From Paraburkholderia dioscoreae (GTDB taxonomy: Bacteria > Pseudomonadota > Gammaproteobacteria > Burkholderiales > Burkholderiaceae), in contig NZ_LR699554.1 of NCBI RefSeq assembly GCF_902459535.1, positions 3,348,001 to 3,412,000 of the forward strand: a DNA stretch of 64,000 nucleotides. The letters are read 5' to 3'. Shown here one piece after another: positions 10,001-18,385 of the stretch (the first letter of the stretch is position 1; each line of letters opens with the position of its first letter). A model generated the notes under the pieces. That model ran no database searches, was not told the origin of the DNA, and worked only from the letters and a program-made list of their open reading frames with translations. A program made the position numbers and the translations under genes.

Positions 10001-12046
10001 CGCCGCGCGCAGGATACGGCTCATGTACTCGCGCAGATCCGCGTTGTCGTCGACGACCAGCAGCCGCGCGGCGGCGACTGACGCAACCACGGGCGGCGCC
10101 GCGCCAGCCGGTGTCGCGCCAGCCGGCGCGTCGGCGACGATCTCGTTCTCGGGACTCCAGCGCAACGCCGCATCGACATAGGTGCGCGCGTGCTTGCTCA
10201 TGGCGGCATGCACGGCTTCTTCATCAGGTTGGACCGGCACGGCGCCGTGCGGCAGCGAGACGGTGAAGCACGCGCCTTCGCCGGGCACACTGTCCACCCG
10301 CACCGCGCCGCCGTGGAGTTTGACCAGTTCCTGCACCATTGCGAGCCCAATGCCGCTGCCTTCGACCGAGCGTCCCGGCGCGCCCGCCACGCGATGAAAG
10401 CGTTCGAAGAGGCGCGGCACTTCTTCCTCGGCAATACCGATGCCGCTATCCGTCACACTGACCTCGACGCCAACGCCGGCAAGCACGCGAACCGCGACGC
10501 GAATCGTGCCGAAGAACGTGAACTTGTACGCGTTCGACAGCAGGTTCATCACGACCTTTTCCCACATCTCGCGGTCGAGCTGCGCGACCACGGGCGCGGC
10601 CGGAATCTCCACTTCGAGGCGCAGGCCGGCCGCTTCGATCGCGGACTGGAACAGCGACGCGAGTTCGGCCGTGAACGATGCGACATCGGTGGGTTGCATG
10701 TGAATCTGCATGCGTCCCGCCTCGATGCGCGAGAAGTCCAGCAGCGCGTTGACGAGCTTCAGCAGCCGCAAGCCGTTGCGATGCGTGATCTCGATCAGCG
10801 CGCGGTCCTCGATGTCGCTGCCTAGCCGCGCCTGGTCGCCGCCTGCGGCAAGCTGCGGCTTGGCGAGCAGTTCTTCGAGTGGGCCGAGCATCAGCGTCAA
10901 CGGCGTACGGAATTCGTGGCTGATGTTGGAGAAGAACGTGGTTTTCGCGCGGTCGATTTCGGCTAGCGCTTCCGCGCGCCGCCGCTCCTCCTCGTACGCC
11001 CGCGCGTAGCCGATCGCCGCGCCGATCTGACCGGCGGCCAGGTTCAGGAAACTGCGATAGGCGTCGTCGAAAAGACGGCAAGGATTCAGCGCAGCGACCA
11101 GAACCACCGTTTGCGCCGACTCGCTGCCGGGCGACACCGGCAGGATAACCGCCTGCTGCGACGGGAGATGCCACGGACCGCTCGGCAACGCGGTGGCGAA
11201 CCGCTGTGTCAGATCGCCCACCCGCAGCGGCGCTTGCGTATCGAGCACGTCGACGACGGGCCAAGGCGCCTCGCCGTCGAGCTTCATGGTTTGCGGCGCC
11301 CCCGCGTGGCCCGGCTCGATGCCGCACGCGCCGACCAGCGCGAGCGTGTCGCTGCCCGGCTCGGCGGCATATAACAGGGCGAACGGAAGGTCTTGCGGGT
11401 TAGCCTGCAAGGCGCGCGCGCTGAGTTCGCAAGCCTCGCGCCAGTCGCGGCCGTTCGGGCTGACCGCCGCCAGTTCCTTCAGCAACGCCAGTTGCCGTTC
11501 GCCGATCACCTGCGCCGTGCCGTCGCTGTTGGCGCAGATGATGCCGCCGGGTTCGCCGTCGTCGCCGGGAATCGGGCTGTACGAGAAGGTGTAATACGTC
11601 TCCTCGGGAAAGCCGTTGCGCTCCATGATGAGCAGCTTCTGTTCGACGAAGATGCCTTCGGCGCCCGCCAGCGCGGTGTTCAGAAGCGGCTCGATATCGG
11701 TCCAGATTTCGCGCCACACGACTTTGGTCGGCTGGCCGAGCGCGGCCGGATGCTTGCCGCCGATGATCGATTTATATGGGTCGTTGTAAAAATAGAGCAG
11801 CTCGTCGCCCCAGCCAATCCAGATCGGCTGGCGCGACGTGAGCATGATACGGATCGCGATCTTCAGCCCTTGCGGCCAGTTCTCGGGCGCGCCAAGCGCA
11901 GTCTGCGTCCAGTCGTAAGCGCGGATGAGCGCACCCAGCTCGCCGCCGCCGGCGAGGAAGGACGGCGCGGCAAAGCCGTCGGGCAATGCATCCGACACGA
12001 AGCGGTCCGGCTCTTTCAACGCGATCTCCTCGACGCGACGGCTCAT
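7100..12046 (-). CDS. Double hybrid sensor histidine kinase with three receiver domains
   Basis: The 1,648-aa cytoplasmic protein carries two complete kinase cores. Visible order: PAS-like sensor (about 40-185), GAF-like region (about 190-350), HisKA with HEFRTPL (His377), HATPase (N box NLLSNAYKF at about 501, DSGIGI, GSGIGLAM), receiver 1 (Asp710 in LVLSDVMMP), GAF (about 800-965), PAS (about 1000-1105), second HisKA with GVAHDFNN (His1138), second HATPase (DTGAGM, GTGLGLSMV), receiver 2 (Asp1428) and receiver 3 (Asp1582 in LTDVGL). No transmembrane segment is visible. The frame stays open upstream to 12292, but that part has shadow-like Arg-rich composition, so the ATG at 12046 is preferred despite a weak ribosome site. 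The signal and output are unknown. Confidence 0.88.
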   Translation of the reverse strand: MSRRVEEIALKEPDRFVSDALPDGFAAPSFLAGGGELGALIRAYDWTQTALGAPENWPQGLKIAIRIMLTSRQPIWIGWGDELLYFYNDPYKSIIGGKHPAALGQPTKVVWREIWTDIEPLLNTALAGAEGIFVEQKLLIMERNGFPEETYYTFSYSPIPGDDGEPGGIICANSDGTAQVIGERQLALLKELAAVSPNGRDWREACELSARALQANPQDLPFALLYAAEPGSDTLALVGACGIEPGHAGAPQTMKLDGEAPWPVVDVLDTQAPLRVGDLTQRFATALPSGPWHLPSQQAVILPVSPGSESAQTVVLVAALNPCRLFDDAYRSFLNLAAGQIGAAIGYARAYEEERRRAEALAEIDRAKTTFFSNISHEFRTPLTLMLGPLEELLAKPQLAAGGDQARLGSDIEDRALIEITHRNGLRLLKLVNALLDFSRIEAGRMQIHMQPTDVASFTAELASLFQSAIEAAGLRLEVEIPAAPVVAQLDREMWEKVVMNLLSNAYKFTFFGTIRVAVRVLAGVGVEVSVTDSGIGIAEEEVPRLFERFHRVAGAPGRSVEGSGIGLAMVQELVKLHGGAVRVDSVPGEGACFTVSLPHGAVPVQPDEEAVHAAMSKHARTYVDAALRWSPENEIVADAPAGATPAGAAPPVVASVAAARLLVVDDNADLREYMSRILRAAGHDVRLATDGQAALEAARQERPDLVLSDVMMPRLDGFGLLRALRADPELRDTPVLMLSARAGEEARVDGIEHGADDYLTKPFSARELLARVSGNLQLARLRRETETKLREESRTLEILNRVGSTVAAELDLNRAVQIVTDAATELTGAAFGSFFYNVLDDKGGSYMLYTLSGVPKETFEQFPMPRNTAVFAPTFMGEGIVRVSDITQDPRYGHNAPHRGMPEGHLKVRSYLAAPVQSRSGEVVGGLFFGHPEPGVFTERAERIVAGIAAQAAIAIDNARLYRAAQTEIAERTKAQSALRDLNETLERRVIETVADRDRLWELSEDLLVVADIEGRLQRVSPSWSNALGHNTHWLMSRSYVDLVHPDDVEVVRTHLAELRRTGVPVRYENRFRRIDGTWRWVAWTLALDPDTARIHGVGRDVTADKETTEALRHAEEALRMAQKMEAIGKLTGGVAHDFNNLLQVIGGNLQLLAKDVAGSEKPEQRVRNALAGVARGANLASQLLAFGRRQPLAPKVVNLGRFVRGLDDMLRRALGDGVEIETIVSGGLWNTLVDPFQVENALLNLAINARDAMNGHGKLTIEAGNAALDDAYAKRNAEVTPGQYVMLAVTDTGAGMPPEVRERVFEPFFTTKPEGQGTGLGLSMVYGFVKQSGGHVKIYSEEGHGTTIRIYLPRVRQQEDLETNIDAGPAKGGTETVLVVEDDEEVRTTVVEMLSDLGYRVLKAKDAQSALAIVESGVPIDVLFTDVVMPGPLRSTELARKARERLPAIAVLFTSGYTDNAIVHSGRLDEGIELLSKPYTHEALARKIRYVLQTQNPQAAEIAEAGQHLLEIDPLAVPDSAGSVAAQPRLRILLVEDDELIRASTAELLRMFDFDILEAEGEHDAKQILSEHAISVMLTDVGLAGKSGVDLALEVCAVRPDLRVIFLTGYDLVLTPAQRKVLPHAILLRKPYDLLDLIDALKTPLR

Positions 12047-12375
12047 ATTCGTGCAAACCGCCGTTGCAAAAGCGATGCCTGATACGACGGATGGCCAACG
12101 ATCATCGCGCAACCGATGTAGCGCGATTCTCGCACGTAGCGGGATGAGGGAGGAAGGTGAGAGGTTACGCCGCGGCCCGATGAGCCGGCCTTTCGCGGCA
12201 CGCGGCGAAGGCTTATGCAGAACGGGGCGGCGTCGGCGGAGAGAGATGCCGCGAAGCGAACTGAAATACCGGTAAAACGTACCTTGACGCAAAGGCGCAG
12301 GCCTGGCGATCTTCCCGATCGCAGGTCAGACAGGGCGGTCGATTTCTCCCGACCAGGCCCTGCCCGCAGCGGCTT
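12047..12375. other. Intergenic region upstream of the hybrid kinase
   Basis: The gap lies between two minus-strand genes. It must hold the kinase promoter, but no sigma-70 pair stands out. The kinase frame extends without stops to 12292, leaving a small chance of a longer N-terminus. Confidence 0.35.
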
Positions 12376-13098
12376 TTATATCAACCCGACACACAACGCG
12401 GCGACGATCGACCCCAGCACCAGTACCGCACCGACGGTCTTGCGTTTATTCAGCTCCGTCCAGAGCAGCACACCGGTGAGCGACAGCAGAATGATGCTGC
12501 CGGCCAGCGTGTCGATCAGCAGCACCCAGCCGACGCTCAAGCCGACGCCTTTGTGCAGATTCGTCAGCATCGCGAGAAAGGTGTTCTCGCTGCGCTTGAC
12601 GGTCACATAACCGTTGCCCACCCAATATTCGGCGGACGTGTTCTCACGAGGCGACGCGAAGTTGAGCTGCCAGTGCTCCGGCTGCACGATGCTGCGATCG
12701 CCCCACGCGACCGGATGCGCCGGCTCTTTCTGTACGCGCCCCGGCGTGCCCGCCAGTTTCAGTTCGTGCTTGAGCCATTTGCCGAGCTCGCGCGGCGTTT
12801 GCGGCGCCGGTTGCGGCAACGGCACCTGCAACAGCGCGACTTGCGGCTCGCCAGTCGATACCCGCAGCGGGCCACCGCGATGGTTCAGCAGAAACCCCGT
12901 GGTGCCGAACAGCAAACCCAGCGCCGCGCCCCACAGGCCGATCCAGCCATGCACTTTGCGCAACCATTTGACGAAGGTGGCGCGGCGCGAGCGCTGCTGC
13001 CGTGCTTTCAACTGGCCCTCGTCGAGCCGCTGCGGTTCACGCGACGCGTGATCGATGCCCGCGGGCGATTGAATGTCGATTGCCTCGGGTACGCTCAC
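12376..13098 (-). CDS. PepSY-associated membrane protein
   Basis: The 240-aa protein has a basic N-terminal region, a membrane segment (KVHGWIGLWGAALGLLFGTTGFLL), a periplasmic part, then NLHKGVGLSVGWVLLIDTLAG with two further membrane segments. This HGWIG...LHKG pattern is that of PepSY-associated TM helix proteins often encoded with TonB siderophore receptors. The start is GTG at 13098 and overlaps the piuC stop by 4 bp (GTGA), so translation is probably coupled. It is the third gene of a Fur-type iron operon; a role in ferric-siderophore reduction or uptake is inferred from context. Confidence 0.8.
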   Translation of the reverse strand: MSVPEAIDIQSPAGIDHASREPQRLDEGQLKARQQRSRRATFVKWLRKVHGWIGLWGAALGLLFGTTGFLLNHRGGPLRVSTGEPQVALLQVPLPQPAPQTPRELGKWLKHELKLAGTPGRVQKEPAHPVAWGDRSIVQPEHWQLNFASPRENTSAEYWVGNGYVTVKRSENTFLAMLTNLHKGVGLSVGWVLLIDTLAGSIILLSLTGVLLWTELNKRKTVGAVLVLGSIVAALCVGLI

Positions 13099-13778
13099 GG
13101 TTCACTCCAGGTACGCAACAGATTGTGATAGATGCCGACGAGGCTGCGGCGCGCGGCGTCGTCGGCGTTGGTGGCATTCAGCCTTTGAATGGCCGTGTCC
13201 ATGTCGAACAGCATGGCGCGCTGCGTGTCGCTGCGCACCAGGCTTTGCACCCAGAAGAAACTGGCGACCCGCACACCGCGCGTGACCGGCGTGACCTGAT
13301 GGAGACTCGTCGCCGGATAGACGATCATGTCACCGGCCGGCAGTTTGACCTGCTGCACGCCGTACGTGTCTTCGATCACGAGTTCGCCGCCGTCGTAGTC
13401 CGCGGGGTCGGAAATGAACAGCGTCACCGAGACGTCGGTGCGCAGCTTCACGCCGTTGGGCAGCACGCGCACTGCGCCGTCGACGTGACTGCCGAACTGC
13501 ATGCCGCCTTCGTAACGATTGAAGAGCGGCGGGTACACCTGGTTCGGCAACACCGAACTGATGAACAGCGGGTTGCGCTCGATCGACGCGAGAATCACGT
13601 CGCCGAGCTCGCGCGCAATCGGCGTGTGCTCGGCGATCTGCTGATTACGCTTGACTGGTGCACCCTGATAGCCGGCGGTTGCGCGGCCGTCGACCCACGC
13701 GTCGCCGGCCGTGTCGAGCCGCTCGCGCACGATACGCAACTGCTCGGCATTCAGTACATTCGGGATATGCAGCAACAT
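13095..13778 (-). CDS. piuC: Fe(II)/2-oxoglutarate dioxygenase, PKHD-type hydroxylase (PiuC/YbiX-like)
   Basis: The 227-aa product has the PKHD hydroxylase facial triad: GSHVDGAVR (H-x-D) and the distal LHQVTPVTRGVRVASFFW (His, plus Arg for 2-oxoglutarate). The family is regularly encoded beside TonB siderophore receptors and repressed by Fur. An upstream in-frame extension exists, but the ATG at 13778 is preceded by AAGGAA at proper spacing. It follows the receptor gene by 67 bp and overlaps the PepSY gene. The hydroxylation target is unknown. Confidence 0.88.
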   Translation of the reverse strand: MLLHIPNVLNAEQLRIVRERLDTAGDAWVDGRATAGYQGAPVKRNQQIAEHTPIARELGDVILASIERNPLFISSVLPNQVYPPLFNRYEGGMQFGSHVDGAVRVLPNGVKLRTDVSVTLFISDPADYDGGELVIEDTYGVQQVKLPAGDMIVYPATSLHQVTPVTRGVRVASFFWVQSLVRSDTQRAMLFDMDTAIQRLNATNADDAARRSLVGIYHNLLRTWSEP

Positions 13779-13845
13779 GATGTTTCCTTCGCGTCGGCTT
13801 GCCGCGTTCGAAAACGGCAAGCCTAACGCATGTGCCCAGCGCGTA

Positions 13846-16044
13846 TCAGAAGCGGTAGTCGAACGTCGCCAGCAACGTGCGTCCGATACCCGGCACGGAA
13901 CGGCCACCGTCCGACGGAATCAGCGCGTCGTAGTACTGCTTGTTGGTCAGGTTCAGCAGGTTCAGGCGGACGTCGTATTTCTTCGCGTGATACGCGGCGG
14001 TCGCATCCCAGCGCGTGTAGCCCGGCACCTGCACGTAGTTCGTGTTCGACGCATAGCGCGGCGACATATAGGTCGGGCCACCGCCGATTTCCCAATGCGG
14101 CGTGAGCGCATAAGTGGTCCAGAACGTCAGCGTATTGCGCGGCGTGTTGGCCGGCACGTGACCCTGCGTGCCGTCGCGCGCGCTCAGGATGACGGCGTCC
14201 ATGTACGTGTAGCCGCCGAACACCTGCCACTTGTCGGTAATGTGGCCCGTCACGCCGGCCTGGAAGCCGTCGACACGGACGTCGCCGTCGAGCTCGTATT
14301 CGGTCGGCGAAACCTGCGTTCGCGCGTTGGTCTTTTCTTCGCGGAAGAACGACGACGTCACCGAGAGATTGCCGCCGAGCAGATCCCATTTCCCGCCGAC
14401 TTCGTACGACCTGGTCGACTCGGGCGCAAGGTTCTGCGTGAGATTGGTCACTGTCAGCGCTTCGAGCGACGGATTGAACGACGTGCCGTACGACACGTAG
14501 TACGACTGCCAGTCGGTCGGCTGATAAATCACGCCAGCGCGCACGCTGGTGAAGAAGTTGGTTTGGGTCGCGTAGCCCGGCGCGCTGATCGAGTTGTGAA
14601 TCTGCGCCTGGAAGCGATCCCAGCGCAAACCGCCAATCACCTTCCACTGCCGGCCGATCGAAACGGTGTCGTTCAGGTACGCACCGATTTCGTTCGATCC
14701 GGAGTCCGCGTAGTTGCCGACCGTCGTCGTCACACCCGCGGGCGACGACAGATACGCCGGATTCACCATCGAAACGACCGGCAGGTTGTTACGCGTGTAC
14801 GCCTGATTCGAATAGCTGTCGTGACCGAGATCGACACCGGCGATCAGGTCGTGCTTGATCGGGCCGGTGACGAACTTGTATTCGAGCATCGTGTCGTTGT
14901 ACAACGAGTGGTTCTCGATCACCCGGTCGTGGCTTTGCAACTTGATGAACAGTTGCGAAGGCGAGAGCTTCGTGAAATTGCCGTTGCTCAACGCGGGACT
15001 GGTGGCGAGCGGCCCCGTCAACACCGATTGCGGGGCGGTTTCGCGCGCGTCGGTCATCGAGTGTGAGAACTGCGTCTGGTTGGTCAGGATCAGGTTGTCC
15101 GAGAACTTGTGCTTGACCGCGGCGGTGACCGTCTGCACGTCCTGGATCGTGCGGTCGGTGGTCAAGCCGTAGAACGTATTCTTCGGCACCGGCGACGGGT
15201 GGCCGTTCAAGGCCTGCACGCCGTAGTCGGGCATGTCGTAGTTGTGCTGGATCAGCGCGGAGATCGTGACTTCGGTCGGTGTGCCGATCCCGAAGCGCAC
15301 TTCCGGCGCGATGCCGTAATCCTTGTTTTTCATCTCATCGCGCGTCGAACCCAGGCTCTGGCCGAATGCGTTCAGGCGAATCGCCGACGTATCCGTCAGC
15401 TTGTGGTTCACGTCGATGGTGCTGCGATATTTATCGTCGGTGCCGATCATGCCGGTGACTTCCGCGGAGTCCTTCAGGTTCGCCTTCTTGCTCACCTGGT
15501 TGATCACGCCACCCGTCGAACCGCGGCCGAACAGCATCGACGACGGACCGTACAGCACTTCGAGTTCTTCCAGGTCGAACGTGTCGCGATAGTACTGGTT
15601 ACGATCGCGGAAACCGTCCAGATAGATGTCGTTCTGTGCGGTGAAGCCGCGCAGGTTGATGTTGTTGCCGATCTGGCCGCCTTCGGCCGCGCCGATGGTC
15701 ACGCCGGGCGCGTTGCGCAACGCGTCCTGGAACGAGGTGGCGCCTTGCGATTGCAATACAGCCTTGTTGATGACGGTGACTGTCTGCGGAATATCGCGCA
15801 ACGCCGTGGGCGTCTTTGCGCCGACCGTGGAACGCTCTGCCTGGAAGTCCTGTTGTTCTGCCTGCGCCGAGACACCGATGGCCGGCAAGGTACCGCTGTC
15901 GGCGGTAGTCGTCGCGGTTGAATTTGCATTCGCGGTTGACGGCTGCGACGCGGATTGCGGAGCAGTCTGCGCGACCGCCGGAGTCGCAAAGGGAACGGCA
16001 AAGGCTAGCGCTAACGCAGTCGCAAGCGGCGTGTGGTTGAACAT
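13846..16044 (-). CDS. TonB-dependent siderophore receptor
   Basis: The 732-aa precursor has a cleavable signal peptide (hydrophobic ALALAFAVPFATPAVAQ), a low-complexity linker, then an N-terminal plug (residues about 75-200: RDIPQTVTVINKAVL, NNINLRGF, LYGPSSMLFGRG) and a beta-barrel ending in the outer-membrane signature ATFDYRF with a terminal Phe. The NINLRGF and GRGSTGG elements suit FhuA/Fiu-type siderophore receptors. An upstream frame extension to 16146 is rejected because the signal peptide starts at 16044. A Fur box at 16174-16192 and the downstream piuC and PepSY genes support iron-regulated siderophore uptake. The siderophore cannot be named from sequence. Confidence 0.92.
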   Translation of the reverse strand: MFNHTPLATALALAFAVPFATPAVAQTAPQSASQPSTANANSTATTTADSGTLPAIGVSAQAEQQDFQAERSTVGAKTPTALRDIPQTVTVINKAVLQSQGATSFQDALRNAPGVTIGAAEGGQIGNNINLRGFTAQNDIYLDGFRDRNQYYRDTFDLEELEVLYGPSSMLFGRGSTGGVINQVSKKANLKDSAEVTGMIGTDDKYRSTIDVNHKLTDTSAIRLNAFGQSLGSTRDEMKNKDYGIAPEVRFGIGTPTEVTISALIQHNYDMPDYGVQALNGHPSPVPKNTFYGLTTDRTIQDVQTVTAAVKHKFSDNLILTNQTQFSHSMTDARETAPQSVLTGPLATSPALSNGNFTKLSPSQLFIKLQSHDRVIENHSLYNDTMLEYKFVTGPIKHDLIAGVDLGHDSYSNQAYTRNNLPVVSMVNPAYLSSPAGVTTTVGNYADSGSNEIGAYLNDTVSIGRQWKVIGGLRWDRFQAQIHNSISAPGYATQTNFFTSVRAGVIYQPTDWQSYYVSYGTSFNPSLEALTVTNLTQNLAPESTRSYEVGGKWDLLGGNLSVTSSFFREEKTNARTQVSPTEYELDGDVRVDGFQAGVTGHITDKWQVFGGYTYMDAVILSARDGTQGHVPANTPRNTLTFWTTYALTPHWEIGGGPTYMSPRYASNTNYVQVPGYTRWDATAAYHAKKYDVRLNLLNLTNKQYYDALIPSDGGRSVPGIGRTLLATFDYRF

Positions 16045-16173
16045 GGGAAATCCCGTCAGAGATGCGCTTGCCCGATTCGCATACCTGAGATGGAATCGAT
16101 GACGAAGTCGCAAATTGGCTGGCTGCCGGTCTCGTGCGCACGGCACCGATGACGGGATGGCTGGCTGTGGTTA

Positions 16174-16192
16174 AATGAGAATCGCTATCATT
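16174..16192 (-). promoter_or_regulatory. Fur box upstream of the TonB receptor operon
   Basis: On the minus strand the 19-mer AATGATAGCGATTCTCATT closely matches the Fur consensus of inverted GATAAT/ATTATC hexamers. It lies 130 bp upstream of the receptor ATG at 16044. It should repress the receptor-piuC-PepSY operon under iron sufficiency. Confidence 0.85.
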
Positions 16193-16498
16193 CCACACGC
16201 ATAAATCTGCATCAATCGCGAAGTCGCTTACCCCTCGTAACAGAATTGTTTCTATATTTTACGCATGTATGGTTTATGTAATATTTGATGCCCGTTTCGT
16301 CACGGATTATTACTTGTTTGTAATCCGACATGCATGAAAACAAAAGGCTTTCAGAGCCGTAAGGGACAAATACGTCACCTGAAATCTTTCAAATAACTAA
16401 CAGCTTGTGGCAATCGCCGCCGACACTAAATCTCGCTACGGTTTATCCTTTTTGCAACACTGCATATCGAACTGTTCCGTTCATCCCCGGAGTTGACC

Positions 16499-17494
16499 AT
16501 GCAATACCGCAAATTTGGCCGCACCGGCCTGACTGTTTCGCGCCTATGCCTCGGCACGATGACCTTCGGCCTGCAAACCGAAGAAGACGTCTCGCATCGC
16601 ATTCTGGACACGGCGGCGGATGCCGGCGTGAATTTCATCGATACGGCCAACGTGTATCCGCTCGGCGGCGGCGAGGGTATTGCCGGCCGCACGGAGGAGA
16701 TTGTCGGACGCTGGCTGAAGGGCAAGCGCGACCGCTTCATTCTGGCGACCAAGGCGGTGGGCAAGATGGGACCGTCTGCGTGGGATCAGGGCGCCTCGCG
16801 CAAGCATCTGCTGGATGCCATCGACGCGTCGTTGCAGCGCCTCGGCACGGATTACGTGGACCTCTACCAGCTTCACTCCGACGACGCGAACACGCCGCTC
16901 GACGAAACGCTCGAAGCGCTGGACGTGATCGTGCGCTCGGGCAAGGCGCGTTATATCGGCGTATCGAACTTTCTTGCCTATCGACTCGCGCGCGCCCTGG
17001 GTCGCGCCGATGTTTTGCGCGTGGCGCGCTTCGTCTCCGTGCAGCCTCGCTATAACCTGTTGTTTCGCCAGATCGAGCGGGAGTTGCTGCCGCTCGCCGG
17101 CGAAGAGCAATTAGCCGTGATGCCGTACAACCCGCTCGCGGGTGGTCTGCTCACGGGCAAACATCAACTGGATGTCACGCCGGCGCCCGGCCGTTTCACT
17201 GAAACCGTCGGCAAGGCGGGTGCAATGTATCACCAGCGGTATTGGCATAAACGCGAGTTCGAAACGATCGAACAGCTGAAAGCCATCGCGGCGCCAACCG
17301 GCGAATCGCTGACGCGCGTTTCGCTCGCCTGGGTGCTGGCGAATCCGCTCATCACGTCAGCGATTATCGGCGCGAGCCGCGCCGAGCAGTTGAGCGATAC
17401 GCTCGCGGCTACCGATTTCGTGCTCGATCCGCAGATCAAGACGCAACTCGATGAAGCGAGCGTGGAATACCGTTGGGGCGACGCGGCGCGTTAA
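16499..17494 (+). CDS. Aldo/keto reductase
   Basis: The 331-aa protein fits the AKR (beta/alpha)8 family: MQYRKFGRTGLTVSRLCLGT at the N-terminus, NFIDTANVYP containing the catalytic Asp and Tyr, the Lys in FILATKAVG, YVDLYQLHSDD with the catalytic His, and the C-terminal IIGASRAEQL that binds NADPH phosphate. A GGAG six bases upstream supports ATG 16499 over the TTG at 16493. The substrate is unknown. It is transcribed away from the TonB operon. Confidence 0.9.
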   Translation: MQYRKFGRTGLTVSRLCLGTMTFGLQTEEDVSHRILDTAADAGVNFIDTANVYPLGGGEGIAGRTEEIVGRWLKGKRDRFILATKAVGKMGPSAWDQGASRKHLLDAIDASLQRLGTDYVDLYQLHSDDANTPLDETLEALDVIVRSGKARYIGVSNFLAYRLARALGRADVLRVARFVSVQPRYNLLFRQIERELLPLAGEEQLAVMPYNPLAGGLLTGKHQLDVTPAPGRFTETVGKAGAMYHQRYWHKREFETIEQLKAIAAPTGESLTRVSLAWVLANPLITSAIIGASRAEQLSDTLAATDFVLDPQIKTQLDEASVEYRWGDAAR

Positions 17495-17549
17495 GCGGAG
17501 TCACCTGTTGCGACGGCAACCGCGCAACCCGCACCGCGCCGCGTGAAGG

Positions 17550-18350
17550 TCATTTGAAGCGGCCCGTCCGCTCATTCGCTTCCGGCAATTGGCGCGTCTC
17601 ACGCATGGACCTCGCATGCCATAGACGCGCCCCGCCTTCAATGCCGGCATCGTTCGAAACGGTCGCCACGTTTGCCGGGAGATCGATCGTGAGGCGCGCG
17701 GCGTTGCCGCCGCCAATCCACAATTTGTCGTAGTTCACCAGCGCCGCCAGAATCCCGATAACCTTCTGAACGCGCCGGTTCCAGCGCTTGTTTCCGACTT
17801 TTTTACGCGCAGCATCGCCGATATATTCGTCGTACGCCACGCCCTTCTTGCTGACCGGGTGATGCGCAAGCTCCAGATGCGGCATCAACTCTCCGTCGCG
17901 AAACATTGCCGTACCAGCACCCGTGCCGAGTGTCAGCACGAATTCGAGGCCTTGACCCGAGATCGCGGCGAAACCTTGCATCTCGGCGTCGTTGATCATG
18001 CGAACCGGCAATCCGCCCAGGCGCTGCGCCAGCGAATCAGCCAGCGCAATATCGTGCCAGCCTTCAACGCCGAAGTGCGGCGCGGTCAGAATACGGTTGT
18101 TGCGCACCACGCCCGGAAAGCCGATCGACATCCGCGTGGGCGGCTCCTGCGCGACGAGCGGCGCAACCAGCTTCGCTAACGCGTCCACGAGTTGATCCGG
18201 CGTACAGGGATGCGGCGTCGCCACCCGCACGCGTTCGGTTTTCATCTTGCCGTCCGCGTCGATGATCGCGGCTTTCAAACCCGTGCCGCCAACGTCGATC
18301 GCCAGAATTCGTTCGGTAGTGCTTGTCACTTTCGTCTTACGTGCTGCCAC
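17550..18350 (-). CDS. ppgK: Polyphosphate glucokinase (ROK family)
   Basis: The 266-aa ROK-fold kinase begins with the phosphate-binding loop LAIDVGGTGLKA and has the second motif LGTGAGTAMF, with RKKVGNKRW near the C-terminus. This overall length and these motifs match polyphosphate/ATP-glucokinases, which phosphorylate glucose to glucose-6-phosphate. A longer frame exists upstream, but the GTG at 18350 is preceded by GGGGGA and places the loop close to the N-terminus as usual. The gene lies 35 bp downstream of zwf, so product and next enzyme share an operon. Confidence 0.82.
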   Translation of the reverse strand: MAARKTKVTSTTERILAIDVGGTGLKAAIIDADGKMKTERVRVATPHPCTPDQLVDALAKLVAPLVAQEPPTRMSIGFPGVVRNNRILTAPHFGVEGWHDIALADSLAQRLGGLPVRMINDAEMQGFAAISGQGLEFVLTLGTGAGTAMFRDGELMPHLELAHHPVSKKGVAYDEYIGDAARKKVGNKRWNRRVQKVIGILAALVNYDKLWIGGGNAARLTIDLPANVATVSNDAGIEGGARLWHARSMRETRQLPEANERTGRFK

Positions 18351-18385
18351 GGTGTCCCCCGGTTGTGTTGGTGCGGCTCGTCGAA

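Noticed and set aside
12047..12292. An 82-residue N-terminal extension of the hybrid kinase
   Set aside because: The extension is Arg/Ser-rich with no domain pattern. The sensor region begins soon after the ATG at 12046. I kept the shorter start but note the uncertainty.
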